Assembly: GCA_903813345.2 (NCBI GenBank)
Contig: CAIIXF020000004.1
Coordinates: forward strand, 6,217,525 to 6,281,524
Reading direction: 5' to 3'
DNA: 64,000 nucleotides
Origin: Owenia fusiformis
Taxonomy: Eukaryota; Annelida; Polychaeta; Sabellida; Oweniidae
Part shown: piece by piece, positions 11,286 to 25,200 of the stretch
Position numbering within the stretch: position 1 is the first letter of the stretch
Layout of the letters: every line of letters begins with the position of its first letter
Notes under the pieces: generated by a model
Database searches by the model: none
Told to the model about the DNA's origin: nothing
The model's input: only the letters and a program-made list of their open reading frames with translations
Program-made: the position numbers and the translations under genes

Positions 11286-13835
11286 TGTTGTCCTAATTTG
11301 ATGTAACCAGAAGTTATGAATTTGCCATGTATGTGACAAGCACGTTAGAGTCTCTTTATTTTGGCAAAGTCGTTGTTATGTTACGTTGCATAAGCACATT
11401 ACAGTTTCACTATTTTTGCGAAGTCATTGTTAAGGTTGGTTCTACATTCCTGGTACGTAATATTTAAGTCATATGTAACGTTCTTTAAACATCTGTGCGA
11501 GTCCACACCTTCCTGTACCTACAACGTTCCATAATTAACGTACCAGAACTTAAAACTGGCCACGTATATGTGACGTTGCATAAGCACATTACAGTCTCGT
11601 TATTTTTGCGAAGTTATCATTTAGGTTGGTTCTACGTTCCTGGTACGTGATATTTAAGTCAAATGTAACGTTCTTTGAACATCTGTGCGAGTCCACAACT
11701 TCCTGTACCTACAACGTTCCATAATTAACGTATCAGAAATTTAGATTGGCCACGTATTTATGACGTAATGTAAGTACGTTACATTTTCGTTATTTTGGCG
11801 AAGTCATCGTCTAGGTTGGTTCCACGTTCCTGGCACGTGATATTTAAGTCAAATGTAACGTTCTTTAAACATCTGTGCGAGTCCACACCTTCCTGTACCT
11901 ACAACGTTCCATATCAACGTTACCAGAAATTTAGATTGGCCACGTATATATGACGTAATGCGAGTACGTTACATTTTCGTTATTTTGGTGACGTAATTGT
12001 TAAGGTCGCTACTACGTTCCTGACACGTGATATTTAAGTCAAATGTAACGTTCTTTAAACATCTATGCGAGTCCACACCTTCCTGTACCTACAACGTTCC
12101 ATATCAACGTTACCAGAAATTTAGATTGGCCACGTATATATGACGTAATGTAAGTACGTTACAGTTTCGTTATTTTGGCGACGTAATTGTTAAGGTCGCT
12201 ACTACGTTCCTGACACGTGATATTTAAGTCAAATGTAACGTTCTTAAAACATCTATGCGAGTCCACACCTTCCTGTACCTACAACGTTCCATATCAACGT
12301 TACCAGAAATTTAGATTGGCCACGTATTTATGACGTAATGTAAGTACGTTACATTTTCGTTATTTTGGCGAAGTCATCGTTTAGGTTGGTTCTACGTTCC
12401 TGGCACGTGATATTTAAGTCAAATGTAACGTTCTTTAAACATCTGTGCGAGTCCACACCTTCCTGTACCTACAACGTTCCATATCAACGTTACCAGAAAT
12501 TTAGATTGGCCACGTATTTATGACGTAATGTAAGTACGTTACATTTTCGTTATTTTGGTGACGTAATTGTTAAGGTCGCTACTACGTTCCTGACACGTGA
12601 TATTTAAGTCAAATGTAACGTTCTTAAAACATCTATGCGAGTCCACACCTTCCTGTACCTACAACGTTCCATATCAACGTTACCAGAAATTTAGATTGGC
12701 CACGTATATATGACGTAATGTAAGTACGTTACAGTTTCGTTATTTTGGCAACGTTATTGTTAAGGTCGCTACTACGTTCCTGACACGTGATATGTAAGTC
12801 AAATGTAACGTTCTTTAAACATCTGTGCGAGTCCACACCTTCCTGTACCTACAACGTTCCATATCAACGTTACCAGAAATTTAGATTGGCCACGTATATA
12901 TGACGTAATGTAAGTACGTTACAGTTTCGTTATTTTGGCAACGTTATTGTTAAGGTCGCTACTACGTTCCTGACACGTGATATGTAAGTCAAATGTAACG
13001 TTCTTTAAACATCTGTGCGAGTCCACACCTTCCTGTACCTACAACGTTCCATATCAACGTTACCAGAAATTTAGATTGGCCACGTATTTATGACGTAATG
13101 TAAGTACGTTACATTTTCGTTATTTTGGTGACGTAATTGTTAAGGTCGCTACTACGTTCCTGACACGTGATATTTAAGTCAAATGTAACGTTCTTTAAAC
13201 ATCTATGCGAGTCCACACCTTCCTGTACCTACAACGTTCCATATCAACGTTACCAGAAATTTAGATTGGCCACGTATATATGACGTAATGTAAGTACGTT
13301 ACAGTTTCGTTATTTTGGCAACGTTATTGTTAAGGTCGCTACTACGTTCCTGACACGTGATATGTAAGTCAAATGTAACGTTCTTTAAACATCTGTGCGA
13401 GTCCACACCTTCCTGTACCTACAACGTTCCATATCAACGTTACCAGAAATTTAGATTGGCCACGTATTTATGACGTAATGTAAGTACGTTACATTTTCGT
13501 TATTTTGGTGACGTAATTGTTAAGGTCGCTACTACGTTCCTGACACGTGATATTTAAGTCAAATGTAACGTTCTTTAAACATCTATGCGAGTCCACACCT
13601 TCCTGTACCTACAACGTTCCATATCAACGTTACCAGAAATTTAGATTGGCCACGTATATATGACGTAATGTAAGAACGTTACAGTTTCGTTATTTTGGCG
13701 ACGTAATTGTTAAGGTCGCTACTACGTTCCTGACACGTGATATTTAAGTCAAATGTAACGTTCTTTAAACATCTGTGCGAGTCCACACCTTCCTGTACCT
13801 ACAACGTTCCATATTTAACGTTGCTACAACTTGAG
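11286..13835. repeat. 190-bp ACGT-rich tandem array
   Basis: About 13 units with a 190-bp period (the junction gattggccacgta recurs at about 11934, 12124 and 12314). A typical central unit holds about 13 CpG, of which about 9 are in ACGT. Edge units are more diverged (11286-11700, 13800-13835) while central ones are nearly identical, as expected for unequal exchange. Minor variants (tatata/tattta, ggcgacgtaa/ggcaacgtta) alternate between units. Non-coding. Confidence 0.93.
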
Positions 13836-14395
13836 ACATATATTCTGACGACGTTATCACAACGTAAAATTGTTAGCTGGGGTAGGCGTACCATGGGCTA
13901 TCAAAACCAGGATCTTGCAGGTCGTCGTTAGTTTATTTTAGAAATAATAACTTCACTACATTTCTCAGTGTATCTAAGCTCTAGGTATTCTCTAGCTTTG
14001 TTAACACTACAATATTGATTTTGCTACCATTGTCTGCTTTCAAAAACTGAATGAGATAATATTTTGAGTTGTAATTCATCCGAGGAAATGTTTTCTAATG
14101 TTTGATTTCAATGTCTCCATCCAATGTCACTATCGTTATGAAAACACTATAGGTCAATTATTTGAACTCCATGCTACATTGAAAAATAAGATTTTATTAT
14201 GTTTCACTATATTTCAGTTTTACTCATAGTTCCGGAAAAAAGTATTGTCATGATAATTGATTCTATTCGCCTCTGCCAGACCATTGTTTTAAGTAATGTC
14301 AATTTTGTATTCATGAATTTAACGAATCAATAAAGCGAGCTTCTTTATTTTGTTTTATATCCCCGTAAAAATGTGAATACTTTACATCGAAATAG
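13836..14395. other. No gene seen
   Basis: AT-rich sequence between the array and the next transposon-like element; short open frames only. Confidence 0.3.
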
Positions 14396-14414
14396 AAACA
14401 AAACATATAAGGAT

Positions 14415-15296
14415 GTATACACGCACATTTGTACGAGGGTTGATCCAAAGGTTCTGCATATTTTATGATTATTGTTCATATTTGGCTTCAATAATCCTAT
14501 GGTAGTTTTACGTTGTATAAAAATGCGAAATGCATTTGACCAGTGACATAAGTGTATGGTCACCATAGTAACATGACAACAGGGTATGTGGAGCAAGAGG
14601 ACGACATATTGTAAAAAGGTTGACACTTCAAGGGTGTTACAGGGTACCAAATTTCAAATGTGACAGTCATGCCTGTTAATCAATTTGTTGGCTCATAATT
14701 TGATTTCGCGAAACATTATCCTTTCCCCATAATATACACTTAGTGTGATCCACTGATCAAATATATCCTTCAATTCTCGATTTCCAATCTCAGGAAGACA
14801 CTCGAGAACAGCAAAACAAACTTCATGTTAACGTTTTACATGCTATTAAAAATAAGGAAAATAGTTGTTAGAGTTTAAAAGTAAAAATCTCTTAAAATCG
14901 CATAAAAAACGAGAATTAGCGAGATATCAAAGCTATATGGAAAACCCTCGATTGCTAATTATGGTATGCATGAGATCACATCACATATAAAGGATTGGTT
15001 TAATGAAAAAATAATTGATTAACAGGCAACACCTTTGAAATAAATTTGGTACCATGTAACATCTTCCAAGTGTCAATTTTTTCCAACTCTATAATGTGTT
15101 ATACTCTTGCTCCACATACTCTGTTGTGATGTTGCTATGGTAACCATGTACCTATGTTACTGGTTAAATGTATTGCTAATTTTTTACAGAAAATGAAGCT
15201 GCTATAAAGGGGGTGGTTTAGGGAAAATATGAACAATATTCATAAAGAATTGAGATTTTTAGAGCAAACGGTGCAGAACGTTTTAACCAACCCTCG
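14415..15296. mobile_element. Tc1/mariner-like non-autonomous element with long TIRs
   Basis: The left end ta|cgagggttg (about 14433) and right end caaccctcg|ta (about 15296) are inverted, and each is flanked by TA, the Tc1/mariner target. The arms stay partly complementary for about 260 bp (tgcctgttaatcaa near 14669 with ttgattaacaggca near 15016; the region around the capped 'ggagcaagag' pairs with 'ctcttgctcc'). No transposase frame; MITE-like. The superfamily is inferred from TIR start and TA only. Confidence 0.6.
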
Positions 15297-15309
15297 TATA
15301 TAACATATT

Positions 15310-16640
15310 ATTTGCAACAGAAAACGAATTTCAATAACAATGGTGCATATTTTGTTAAAAAGAAAACAGTTTTCCGTTGTTCAGCTGAATATGGATTACT
15401 ATTACAAAATTTATGACGGGCAATTAAAAAGATAATCATGTCAATACATGACATTTATCTTTTAATTAAAATGATACTAACTAGCCAGACGAGATGTAAT
15501 AAATTAGTTCAACCCGGCATTTTAGTAGATACAGTTAATATTTTCTTATTAAGTATAAATATATTGACAAAGGCCAGGACTGTGCAGTTGATATACGGCA
15601 TTGGTCCTTGCTCTAAATGAAGAGCCCTAAATCGTTTAAGATATCTTAAAGCCTAATATATGTCACACCTTGACATTGCTAATATATATCTGGGATATCG
15701 GAAACGTCACAAAAAGCAATACAATTTTCTTGACTGATAATTAATTGCAAACATTTGGTTCATTTCCTGACAAGACAGTGAAAAATATTTGAAAAATAAA
15801 GATTTATTTTTTACTAGTTATTCAATTCAAGAATATTGACTTAATTCTATTTTGAATATATGATGTCAATAAAGAAAGTATATTAACATTATGTTTGAAA
15901 TATTTGTCTTTAAAATATTTGTTTTTACTTTTTTTACATGGAATTTATACATGCAGAATGCAAAAAGTATTGCTTCTTTTCTGGGCTCAATTTGGGTGAC
16001 GACAATAACATTAAAGTAAACTAAGGTAAATAAATAAACGCAGGCATTGAGACATTAGGGAGTTTGAGCTTGCAATGTTTTTCACAACCTTAACATGAAC
16101 AGAAAATATTAAAGCGATGCATTTGTATGAGCGATTGGTCATACGTTTAGTTTGGCGTTTCGATTTTATATGCAAGCTTAAACTCCCTCATATAACAGCT
16201 CAAAAACGATTAAAAAAGTTGATAATATATAGATTCGTTAACAAATCTAATGTCAATTAATGCTATACAGTTATACGTATTAACGCATTGAGAATAAAAA
16301 CACTTGTGGATAATAGCTTTATAGTGTAATCAAAAGAACTATGGAAATACTTCAGATAACAGAGGCACAAAAGCTGTATTTCAATAACAATTGTCTAAAT
16401 TTAGTTATAAAGAAAATAAGTTTGCCTTTGTTCAGCTTTTTATGTTGTTTTATTTTACAATATTACACGAATTGAATTATGATACGCTTTTAAAATAATA
16501 ATTATGTCATGATATGACATTGATCTTATAATAAAGATGATCTTGTAGTGAGATATATAAGTCAAGTAGTAATTTGTTTTTCCAAGCAACCTCGCGTACT
16601 ATCATCAGATACAATTATCACGTATAGTACTGGTACAAAT
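15310..16640. repeat. Diverged direct duplication around a small MITE
   Basis: Two related blocks (about 15310-15600 and 16330-16640) share 'tttcaataacaa', 'ttgttcagct', 'atgtca.ta.atgacatt.atctt' and 'agatacaatta' in order. Between them, 16056-16188 is a small inverted repeat (agggagtttgagcttgca with tgcaagcttaaactccct). No coding sequence. Confidence 0.5.
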
Positions 16641-16692
16641 CGTCCAATAAATATGTATAGAAATGCATATCGTGTTTTGATAACCATCGTGT

Positions 16693-18469
16693 AATCACGG
16701 GGGAAAGTCTACCCGCGTATATACAGCCTACTGCCGAGCAAAGACCCGAAGATGTCTGAAAATGTAGGGGATAAGTAAATCAACTCCGGTTTATATATTG
16801 AATTTCTCAATATGAGAAATAAATAAAACACAGAATTGTTCGTTACAGATATAGTTGTTGTTCCAGGCACTCATGTTTGCAGAACAATGAGTACTTTATG
16901 CAATATTTGCTATCAAATCGCTAAATTTAGGTTCTAAATATGAGAATGATGTTTTGAAAATGAAAGATCCGATTATACCACGAGTACGATTTTATAGGAC
17001 CCGATGCTACCGCCTGAATATCCCGATTATACCGTGAGTAAAACCCGATGAGGTAGTGAGTAAGCTTTCGGATGATCATATAATAACATGAAGTATATCA
17101 CAACAATTCCTGTTAATATGATATAATTCCCACAGCACTATACGTCAACGTCTGTGTCCTTTAAAACATTGAATTCATCCTTTCAATCGAATCACCATAA
17201 TTTTCATTGTTGATGATATCATCACTTCTATCTGACTATGCTCATAATCCAATGATTTTGGTACGTGTTATTTTGTATCTACCAAGACGGTAAACATATG
17301 AAAAGAAAGTTATTTATTTTGATTGGTCTAAAATGTCCAAAGTTAAAAGACCCGTCATGCTCATCCGCTCTCAATTTTGAATAAGATATCAGTAGAACGG
17401 CTAGTAAAATGAAACAAGATTGACCAGTAGAGATTAGAAACTTAAAACATACTCATTTTTATCCCTAAATATGGATAATAATGGATTTAAATGCAATTTC
17501 GCGCTATTCCTATTCTCCAGTGTTGGTATAGCCTAATACATGTTGTGTCAGTCTGGGTCAAAGTGTTACAATAGTATTAATAACGAGGAACCCTTCTAAT
17601 GAAGGCAATTAAATCAAGGTTCGAAAACTCCAAAAAGTAACCCTAACACTATTTCATCATCATCACGTCATAAACTCGACGATTTCATCGGATCTCAACA
17701 GATTTTACTCAAGTAATGTTCGGATTCTTTACTCAAGATATTTTCGGATCTTTATAATATTACTCACCGATCACGGTCCGATGTCCGATAACATCGGATC
17801 TTTTAGGACAACGTTTATTTGAAGATTTTGCTGTTTAAAAGTGCTATTTTGGCCTCATAGTTTGACTTAATGTATTATGCATATGCCATGCATTTACCGA
17901 CCCAGATATGTGTTATGTATGTCTCGTTATCCAATAAAGCGAATATGATGGGTAAAGAAACCGAAAACCATTATACGTTTTACTTATCTCTTGTAAAATG
18001 TTGACAATTGATATGGTCAGTCACCTTGTTCTTTACTGCCAGCATGTCCGAGTTATTTACTTGAGAGAGAAACTCTTAGATGGTATTGTTAATATACTAC
18101 CCATTGATTTATCAGTTCAATTATTGAACTCTACTGAAGATATTATAGTAGAAACGTTATTAGGAAGCACGACTGATGTACTTCAAAATTGCCAAGATGG
18201 TACAATTGAACAGTTCCTATTGAATAGTGCATATTACATTGATCTAATGGTGAAAACAGTTATCAAACAAACAGAAATGTAAAAACTCTAAATGTAAATC
18301 TATATGTAACAATATGTACAAATGTAAATAATCTGTTAATGTGAATTGTCTGTAATTATATGTAATGTTTAAATCTTCACCTATGTGGAGGAAATAAAGC
18401 TAAAGACACTGAACTGAACTGAACTCGGCGGTAGGTTGTATATACGCGGGTAGATTTTCCCCCGTGGTA
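16693..18469. mobile_element. 1.8-kb element with TCACGGG terminal inverted repeats
   Basis: The left end (16695-16739: cacgggggaaagtctacccg, then gcgtatatacagcctactgc) is matched inverted at 18424-18467 (gcggtaggttgtatatacgc, then gggtagattttcccccgtg). Subterminal regions hold repeated 'cccgat' / 'atcgg' motifs (about 16970-17060 and 17690-17815). A LINE tail has inserted near the right end. No transposase. Its ends and the motif cccgattatacc resemble the larger element at 55641-60158. Confidence 0.7.
17960..18423 (+). pseudogene. LINE ORF2 C-terminal fragment with (GAACT)n tail
   Basis: An open frame at 17998-18282 encodes a hydrophilic alpha-helical segment (94 aa). It is followed by a 3' UTR, an aataaa at about 18392 and a tail of ctgaactgaactgaactc, a microsatellite-type 3' end like that of several LINE clades. 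The protein part is too short to assign a clade. Placing it as a LINE rests mainly on the UTR and tail. Confidence 0.5.
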
Positions 18470-18901
18470 ATGTTCTTAGAACATTGACCAATTTCACTAT
18501 AAGTCCAAAAACCTTTTTATATTTTCAATTTTAATTCTCGTATCATATTATAAATACGGATCCTTGCTTTTCTAAGTTGATTTACAGCGAAATATAAGAA
18601 TCAAACTATTATTTCAGCCAAAAGGTTAATACATGGCATATAATGTGAAAAATATGAAAATATGTATGCATAAGTGTCAAAGGAGACTGACCAAAAATAC
18701 ATCTGCGAGTACACCATAAGTAGTCATAACTATAACAAACCCCAACTATCACAAACCATGGTCTAACGTGAGAAGAATCAATATCTAGTACCCCGGCCTT
18801 ATCCTCATCGTTCATGTAACCTTATCAAAATCCATAACTCCATCAAATAATATATGAATAACAGATATCTTGTTGGCGATCCAAAATTCATAAGGACAAC
18901 G

Positions 18902-19245
18902 TTATGGTATATTTAAAGTTGTATTAGTTATATTAGTCTGTTGTGAATCGTGGAGCATATTAGACTTTTTATTAAAGTTTTCCCAGGCATATTTTGTAAC
19001 GTTGAGACTTTTCTTGAAAACATCCCAAGCGTGTTTCGTAATATTTAGACTGTGCATAAAACGGTCCCATCTATCTTTTGCACCGCTCGAACTTCCGGTG
19101 AAGTGAGCCCTGCTAGAAATGTTCAAACTACTTCTTAAGTAGTTCCAGTCGTTTAATGATATATTTAGACTCATCCTAAATCGTCTTTCTTCCTCCCCTA
19201 GTCGACGCACTTCTCTTTCTTCCTCGTTCCACTTTTGACAAGTTC
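18902..19245 (-). CDS. Gene A last exon: sequon-repeat tail
   Basis: Starts GTCQKWNEEEREVRRLGEEE, a charged helix with one conserved Cys, as in gene B. It then has four repeats of about 14-15 residues built as SLN(I/V)(S/T)-x4-W-type units (SLNISLNDW, SLNISS, SLNITKHAWDVFKK, SLNVTKYAWENFNKK), the second enlarged, then further NIT and NTT sequons before TAA. Gene B lacks the expanded part. Confidence 0.85.
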
Positions 19246-22200
19246 CTGAAAACAATGTATTTAAAAATACAGTTTAATAAATAATTAATTTGTTCAAATT
19301 CCAGAGCTGGATGATCTGGCGATCAATCACATTCGAATCAGATTCATCCGCCATTCATAATTTTATTAAATCACACATTAAGCGTTTAACTATTTTTCAT
19401 CATACTCACCCGGGCCCCCTATGACGAGAGTACCATTGTTGCTTGGATGCAGTGGTCTACATGTGTATTGTTGGTCTTTACAGGGACAGTCGATAAACAT
19501 TGGCTTAGTTTCCATCGGTGGTTTATTTGTACCCACAACGCATGCTTTGGTAGTAGTATCAGGAATAATTAATACTATAAAATCTCTTTCAAACTTTCAA
19601 TTGCATGACTAGTGAAAACCTGTATATATCGCTTGGAATTCAATCTAATCTTAGTCTTGCTCAAAGACTGTATCCCCCCGTCACCTTCACGCTCCTTACC
19701 TGGCAATACACTAGAGAGAAGGATAAAGGGGGGAGGGAGTACAGGGTATTTTAAGCAAGACTAATCTAATCTAATCTAATCTAATTTTACATTTGAAAAA
19801 TATGAATATGTGCAACGATTTAATAATCAATCTAATGTATCAAACTGTTTGAATAAAAGAATAATGTAAAAATCATACTATATCAACAAGAATACAGAGA
19901 TACTATTCATCTGCATGTCCATTTAGATATAAACAAAATGCTCTACTTGATCTTACTGTATATATGGTAAAGAAACAACTTGTAACTTATTGTTGTACAT
20001 TACCTTCGCCACATTTTCCTAATTGTCTACATCTTCCGAATTCTGGGATGATACCAGTTTTGTTGTAGTCCTCTTTATCTAATACGCAGCATTCATCTTT
20101 TTCGCAGTCCTTCTGCTTCGTGCATATGTTTGGTCGACAGAGTCCTACAATTGATCGATTCGCGATAAAGGAATAGGTTGTCATTAGAATGCATGTAGGA
20201 GATTTCTTTAATCCAAATGGCTCTTTTAAAAGTAGCCAAACTTTTATTCAAGCATTGCAAAGAAAAAAGAACTGGATGATAGAGTTGTATATTCTCAAAA
20301 GAACCATCATGAGTGTTTGTTCAAATGTTGATAAAAATATTTTACCTTTTATCAATATAAGGGATAAAACTAAATTTTTATTAGAAAACCACTTTGTTGA
20401 ATTAGACGGTAAAAAAGCAAACTTTTTCTACAACATCCTGCGAAATCTTAAATTTGAAAGAAATATTCAAGAGACTCACTGGAATGCTTGTTTTAATATT
20501 ATAGAACAACACCTTTGGAAAAATATATATGATCAAAAATTAATAAATATGAGCTATACATATTTTTCAGAGCTTAATTTTAAACTCTTAAACAACTTAT
20601 TGGCATTTGGATCTCTTGTATCAAAATGGAATAACAAAGTCTCAAAAAATTGCTTAATATGTAATCAATTGCACAATATTAAGCACATGATATTTGAATG
20701 CCATAAGGTTAAACCCTTGTGGAATAAAATTGGAAGAGTGTTAAAATGTGATATTCAATATAAACATATTGTAATTGGTTATCCATTCGGAAACACTATA
20801 ACTAAATATAGAAACATAATTTTAACAATTGCAGGATTGACTATATACAATAACTGGTGTAAATATTCGGAAGAAAAAGAAAACTTGAAAACTTTCGACA
20901 TAACAAATGCATTTATCAAAAATGCGTTTTATTATTCTCAAATTTTTAATATGACAAAAGATGTAATACTATCAAAATGGATAACCAAATGTGTATTAGA
21001 AATGTAATTGACTTTGTATGAATGTATCATTACGTCTCTTTTTGTTTATATTTTATGCATTACATTATTTGTAATCATTATAAACAATGTATGAATGTAA
21101 CAAAATAGGAAATAAAAAAAAAGCATGCATGTAAGTATTTAGGAAAATATTGTAGAATCATTATTTGGAACAATACCAATATACAAAAGATGCAAAATAT
21201 TGTAGATAGTAGAACAAAAGTTAGTTTTAACAGTTTTAAACTTAACTTAATGAAAGGAACCCAGCAGAATACCAGTATCTTGACAGGCCGTCAAATTTGA
21301 CAGGGCTTATTTGAAAGAAGCTTTACCTAATATATTAGACGATCGCTCAACACTTGCACCAAATACGAAAAACCCTCTAGGTCTACATTACCTAATATAT
21401 TAAACGATCGCTCAACACTTGCACCAAATACGAAAAACCCTCTAGGTCTACATTACCTAATATATTAAACGATCGCTCAACACTTGCACCAAATACGAAA
21501 AACCCTATAGGACTACATTACCTAATACATTAGACGATCGCTCAACACTTGCGCCAAATACGAAAAACCCTCTAGGTCTACAATCCAAGTGACCGAGACA
21601 TGGACACACCCCATTATAAACCTGGCTCCCATCCTTCAGATGGCGTCCTACGAAACATCCTGGAAGCACATCACATTGGCAAAATTGAATGTTGTATCAC
21701 TGGTGAAAAAATCAAAGAGATTGGTTCATAGATTGCATCCGTGTAAAAAAGTATCCATTACTTATTAATCACCCCTCGAAGAACCAAAATGTTAGTGCAA
21801 GTACTTCGCCTCCATTTAAGTTTGACAACCGTTATTACGTAACATTTTTTCCATGTCAGTATGCAAGTGAATGAATGCGATGTATGGAGGATAATAGGGT
21901 AGAGTTGGGATGCCTATTTAACAGTTAAATTCATATTAATGCGTGGATGAATACAATAAATTTATGCGATCCAGTTGCAAGATCCTACTGGTTATTATCA
22001 ACGACATATCGCCATGCCATGAAATGAAGTTGACATAATAACAACTATCAAATTCATGAAAATAGTTGCTCATGCCTTTTAAAGACGGCGCGTGTTCTTT
22101 AACGATGTATTTTCCGTCTCAAGCGAGCAGGCAAAACAAAAAATGTTTCCATTTTAGAATATGCTTGACTCATATCATTCATTGTAATGTCCATTTTCAA

Positions 22201-25200
22201 ATTGTATACATCAAAGTATATATTTTATGGCAAGAAAACTAAGAATGTTACATTGACCTTTTATTTTCCAGTTTTTTGGGTTACCATTTTTAGTATTTGG
22301 GAAAATTGTTAGAATTTTCCACTTTGAATTGGAGATATTGTATTTGATGGAATATATTGGTAGATCAATTGTACAATGTCGCCCCTATAGATCTTATTCT
22401 GTCTTAAACTATATAATATTACACCACATATTTTAAAACAGTAAAATATAGCTAGCGCCAGGATGCAAAAGTTAGTAGTTCTTAACAACACTTTAAAATA
22501 ACACATTAAAATATTATTATGAGACCAGTAGACAGTGAATGCAATCATTATAAAATCCTACCGTGATAACACACCTTGGCGTTCTTTAGATAGTTCTCTA
22601 CACTTCCCTATCGCATGTGCATCTGGGCGTGGCACCTTAGACAGGTAAGGCATTTTCACCCCAAACAACCTGACACAACATTGCGTCTGACCACAATCAT
22701 TGGTGTCTATGCAAAAGGCGGGCTTACACAAACCTGATAAATACATAAAAAACAATACATGTGAAGGTGGAAGCTAAAAAAAATCATGCAGGAATCGATT
22801 TTGGTTGACACTCGTGGTTGAGTTTTCTCAAGCTGTGAGCTTTCAGAAAGGAAGGTTTTATCAAAAAGTATATATATATATAAGGTAAGCTATAAATTAA
22901 GTAATTTCGGAATTTTCTCCCTCAATTTTTATTGACATTGAAGTGTACATTATTTCAAAAATTTAATGATAATATTATATATACTTATACCTTTTCCAGG
23001 CTTTAGTTTTCTTTTCCCGATAAGATGAGTTCGTACCTCAGCTTTACTGACTTTGGTACATTTATATCCTTTGCCGCATGGACAGTCATATGCAACATTG
23101 CGTTCAAGTCGTTTTGATTGTTCAAGGAGGCATTCTATAATATTAAATTGTATTATAAAACATAAAGAGTGTAGCTAGAAACAATATACAATTAGTTTCT
23201 TTGGACAAAATAGTGTTGCGATCATTTTCTGTGTATCTTAAGGCAGGATTAAGGGGTTATCGGTGGTAAGTATTCAATAAAACTTTACTTTTCAACAAAC
23301 AATTATGATAATAGAAAAAGGTCAAAAATTGGCCCACTAATTAATGCATATTTGAAAAATTAACATCAAATGTGTCCAAATGTGAAATTGTTACGTATAC
23401 ATCTTATTGGGATATACCATATGAAATGGAAACTAAGTTTCGTACCTTCATTAAGACCCTTCAGGGATTTACATGTTCCCATTGTTTTGTTCAACATGTT
23501 ATTAGTGTACCTCCCAGTAGTTTTATCAAAGGCGCAGCATTCGTTACACCAACAATCGAATTTGGAAGAGCATGGTAACCCTTTGCGTGTCTCAACACAT
23601 ATCTGGATAATTCAAGATATATAGATCGGTACAATATATTTAAATTCAGGATGGAGACATACCCTAAAGTGGTTTATGTAGAGACTTAATTGTTTGCATT
23701 GTTGTACATGTTAAAAGCTTGGTTTTCAGAAAATAATCACCGATGTTGAAAATCGAACCGGAGCAAATGTGACCACGGTATTAATTAGTTAGTATAATAT
23801 ATATTAGTGTTAGTTAGTGTACAAATAGTGACTGCCATTGAGGGAAATAGTGCAAAATATTTTCCTCAAGGGAATATCCTGTCCACTGACATGTTCCCGA
23901 GGCTAACTATTTATTCCCGAGAGGAAAATTTTTACACTATTTCCCGAAAATGTGGCAGTCACTATTTGTTTTATTATATACCTGATAAGTACTCTGTAAA
24001 CAAAAACAAAATGAGAAGTCTTTTCATTTCAATATCAAATGTTCACAGGTTCTTATTGGCATTTAAAGGCATTTTACCTTTCAACTCCTATAATCTCAGA
24101 TTTGGGGGAAGATAAAATGTACTATTGACTGGTCACATGACCTAACTGGTGATAAGTACAATTCATCTTCCCTGAAAGCAGGGATTTAGGACTTTCCAGG
24201 GAATTAGTTCATCTATTCCATGTCATGTGACCATGAATAAGCCAATGAGCATCTAGAATACATTTGAGGTATATAATAATATAAGATAATGGTGATTACC
24301 AAACTGGTCGATCATTATTCACAAGCATAATCGCGGACTTTGAAGGCGTTATAAATATCGGCATATTTTAATTTGTATCTGTATTCGTGACCATATGACT
24401 TGTTTTCCCTATTAGATGTCTAGATGATGTTTTAGATGATTGATAGCTGTTTGAAATGCCAATAAACTAAACAATACAATGGATAAGCGTTTTCAGTGTC
24501 ATTTAGGTCGATGTGACATTGACATTATTAATCTCTTAATCCTCAATCTGATCAGTTCCTTCATCTGATTTCAATTGACACTCAGAAGCATCAACAAACG
24601 TTATTTATCTTAAATGGAATCTTAGCCCGAAATACTTTGAATTAGCTACCTTCCCGATGATGTATATTTATTAATTCATTTATTTTAAAAACTTGTGTAT
24701 TCATCACTAGCGGATCAAGAGGGCATTTCAAATCTATCATGGAAATATTTTTGGACCCCTTCATCCAAAAGTGGGCCCAAATTTTGAAAATCTTAGGCCC
24801 ATGTATTGATATTTTGCCCTAAAAGGCCAAAAAGGCCAAGTAATGCCCAAAAATTCCACAAATTGAGTCCCTACAACAGTTTTGGGCTCACAATTTTTTC
24901 TTTCTTTCTGGGCCCACCCAAGGAGGGTCCCAGTGGCCCACTCTGGATCCGCCAGCGTTCTTTAAAGAGGCTCTATGCCATAGGATAGCACAATCAAGTC
25001 CCCTCTGGACTTTTTTGCATATTGAGTTTCACTACATATATACCCATCAACTTACAAAAGAAGAATCCCCCTCCATCAGTGTTAATTTTGCGATTGTGCT
25101 GGCCGGTCTAATTATTTTCGAAGAAATTAATTCAATCTGAAGTTTGAATATTCCGGGAAAGTCCTCCTGTTATCTGGTTGGTCGTTGAATTTGTTTATCA

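Noticed and set aside
23370-23624. Two plus-strand open frames
   Set aside because: They are antisense to gene A exon 2, whose minus-strand reading has correct splice sites and conserved cysteines.
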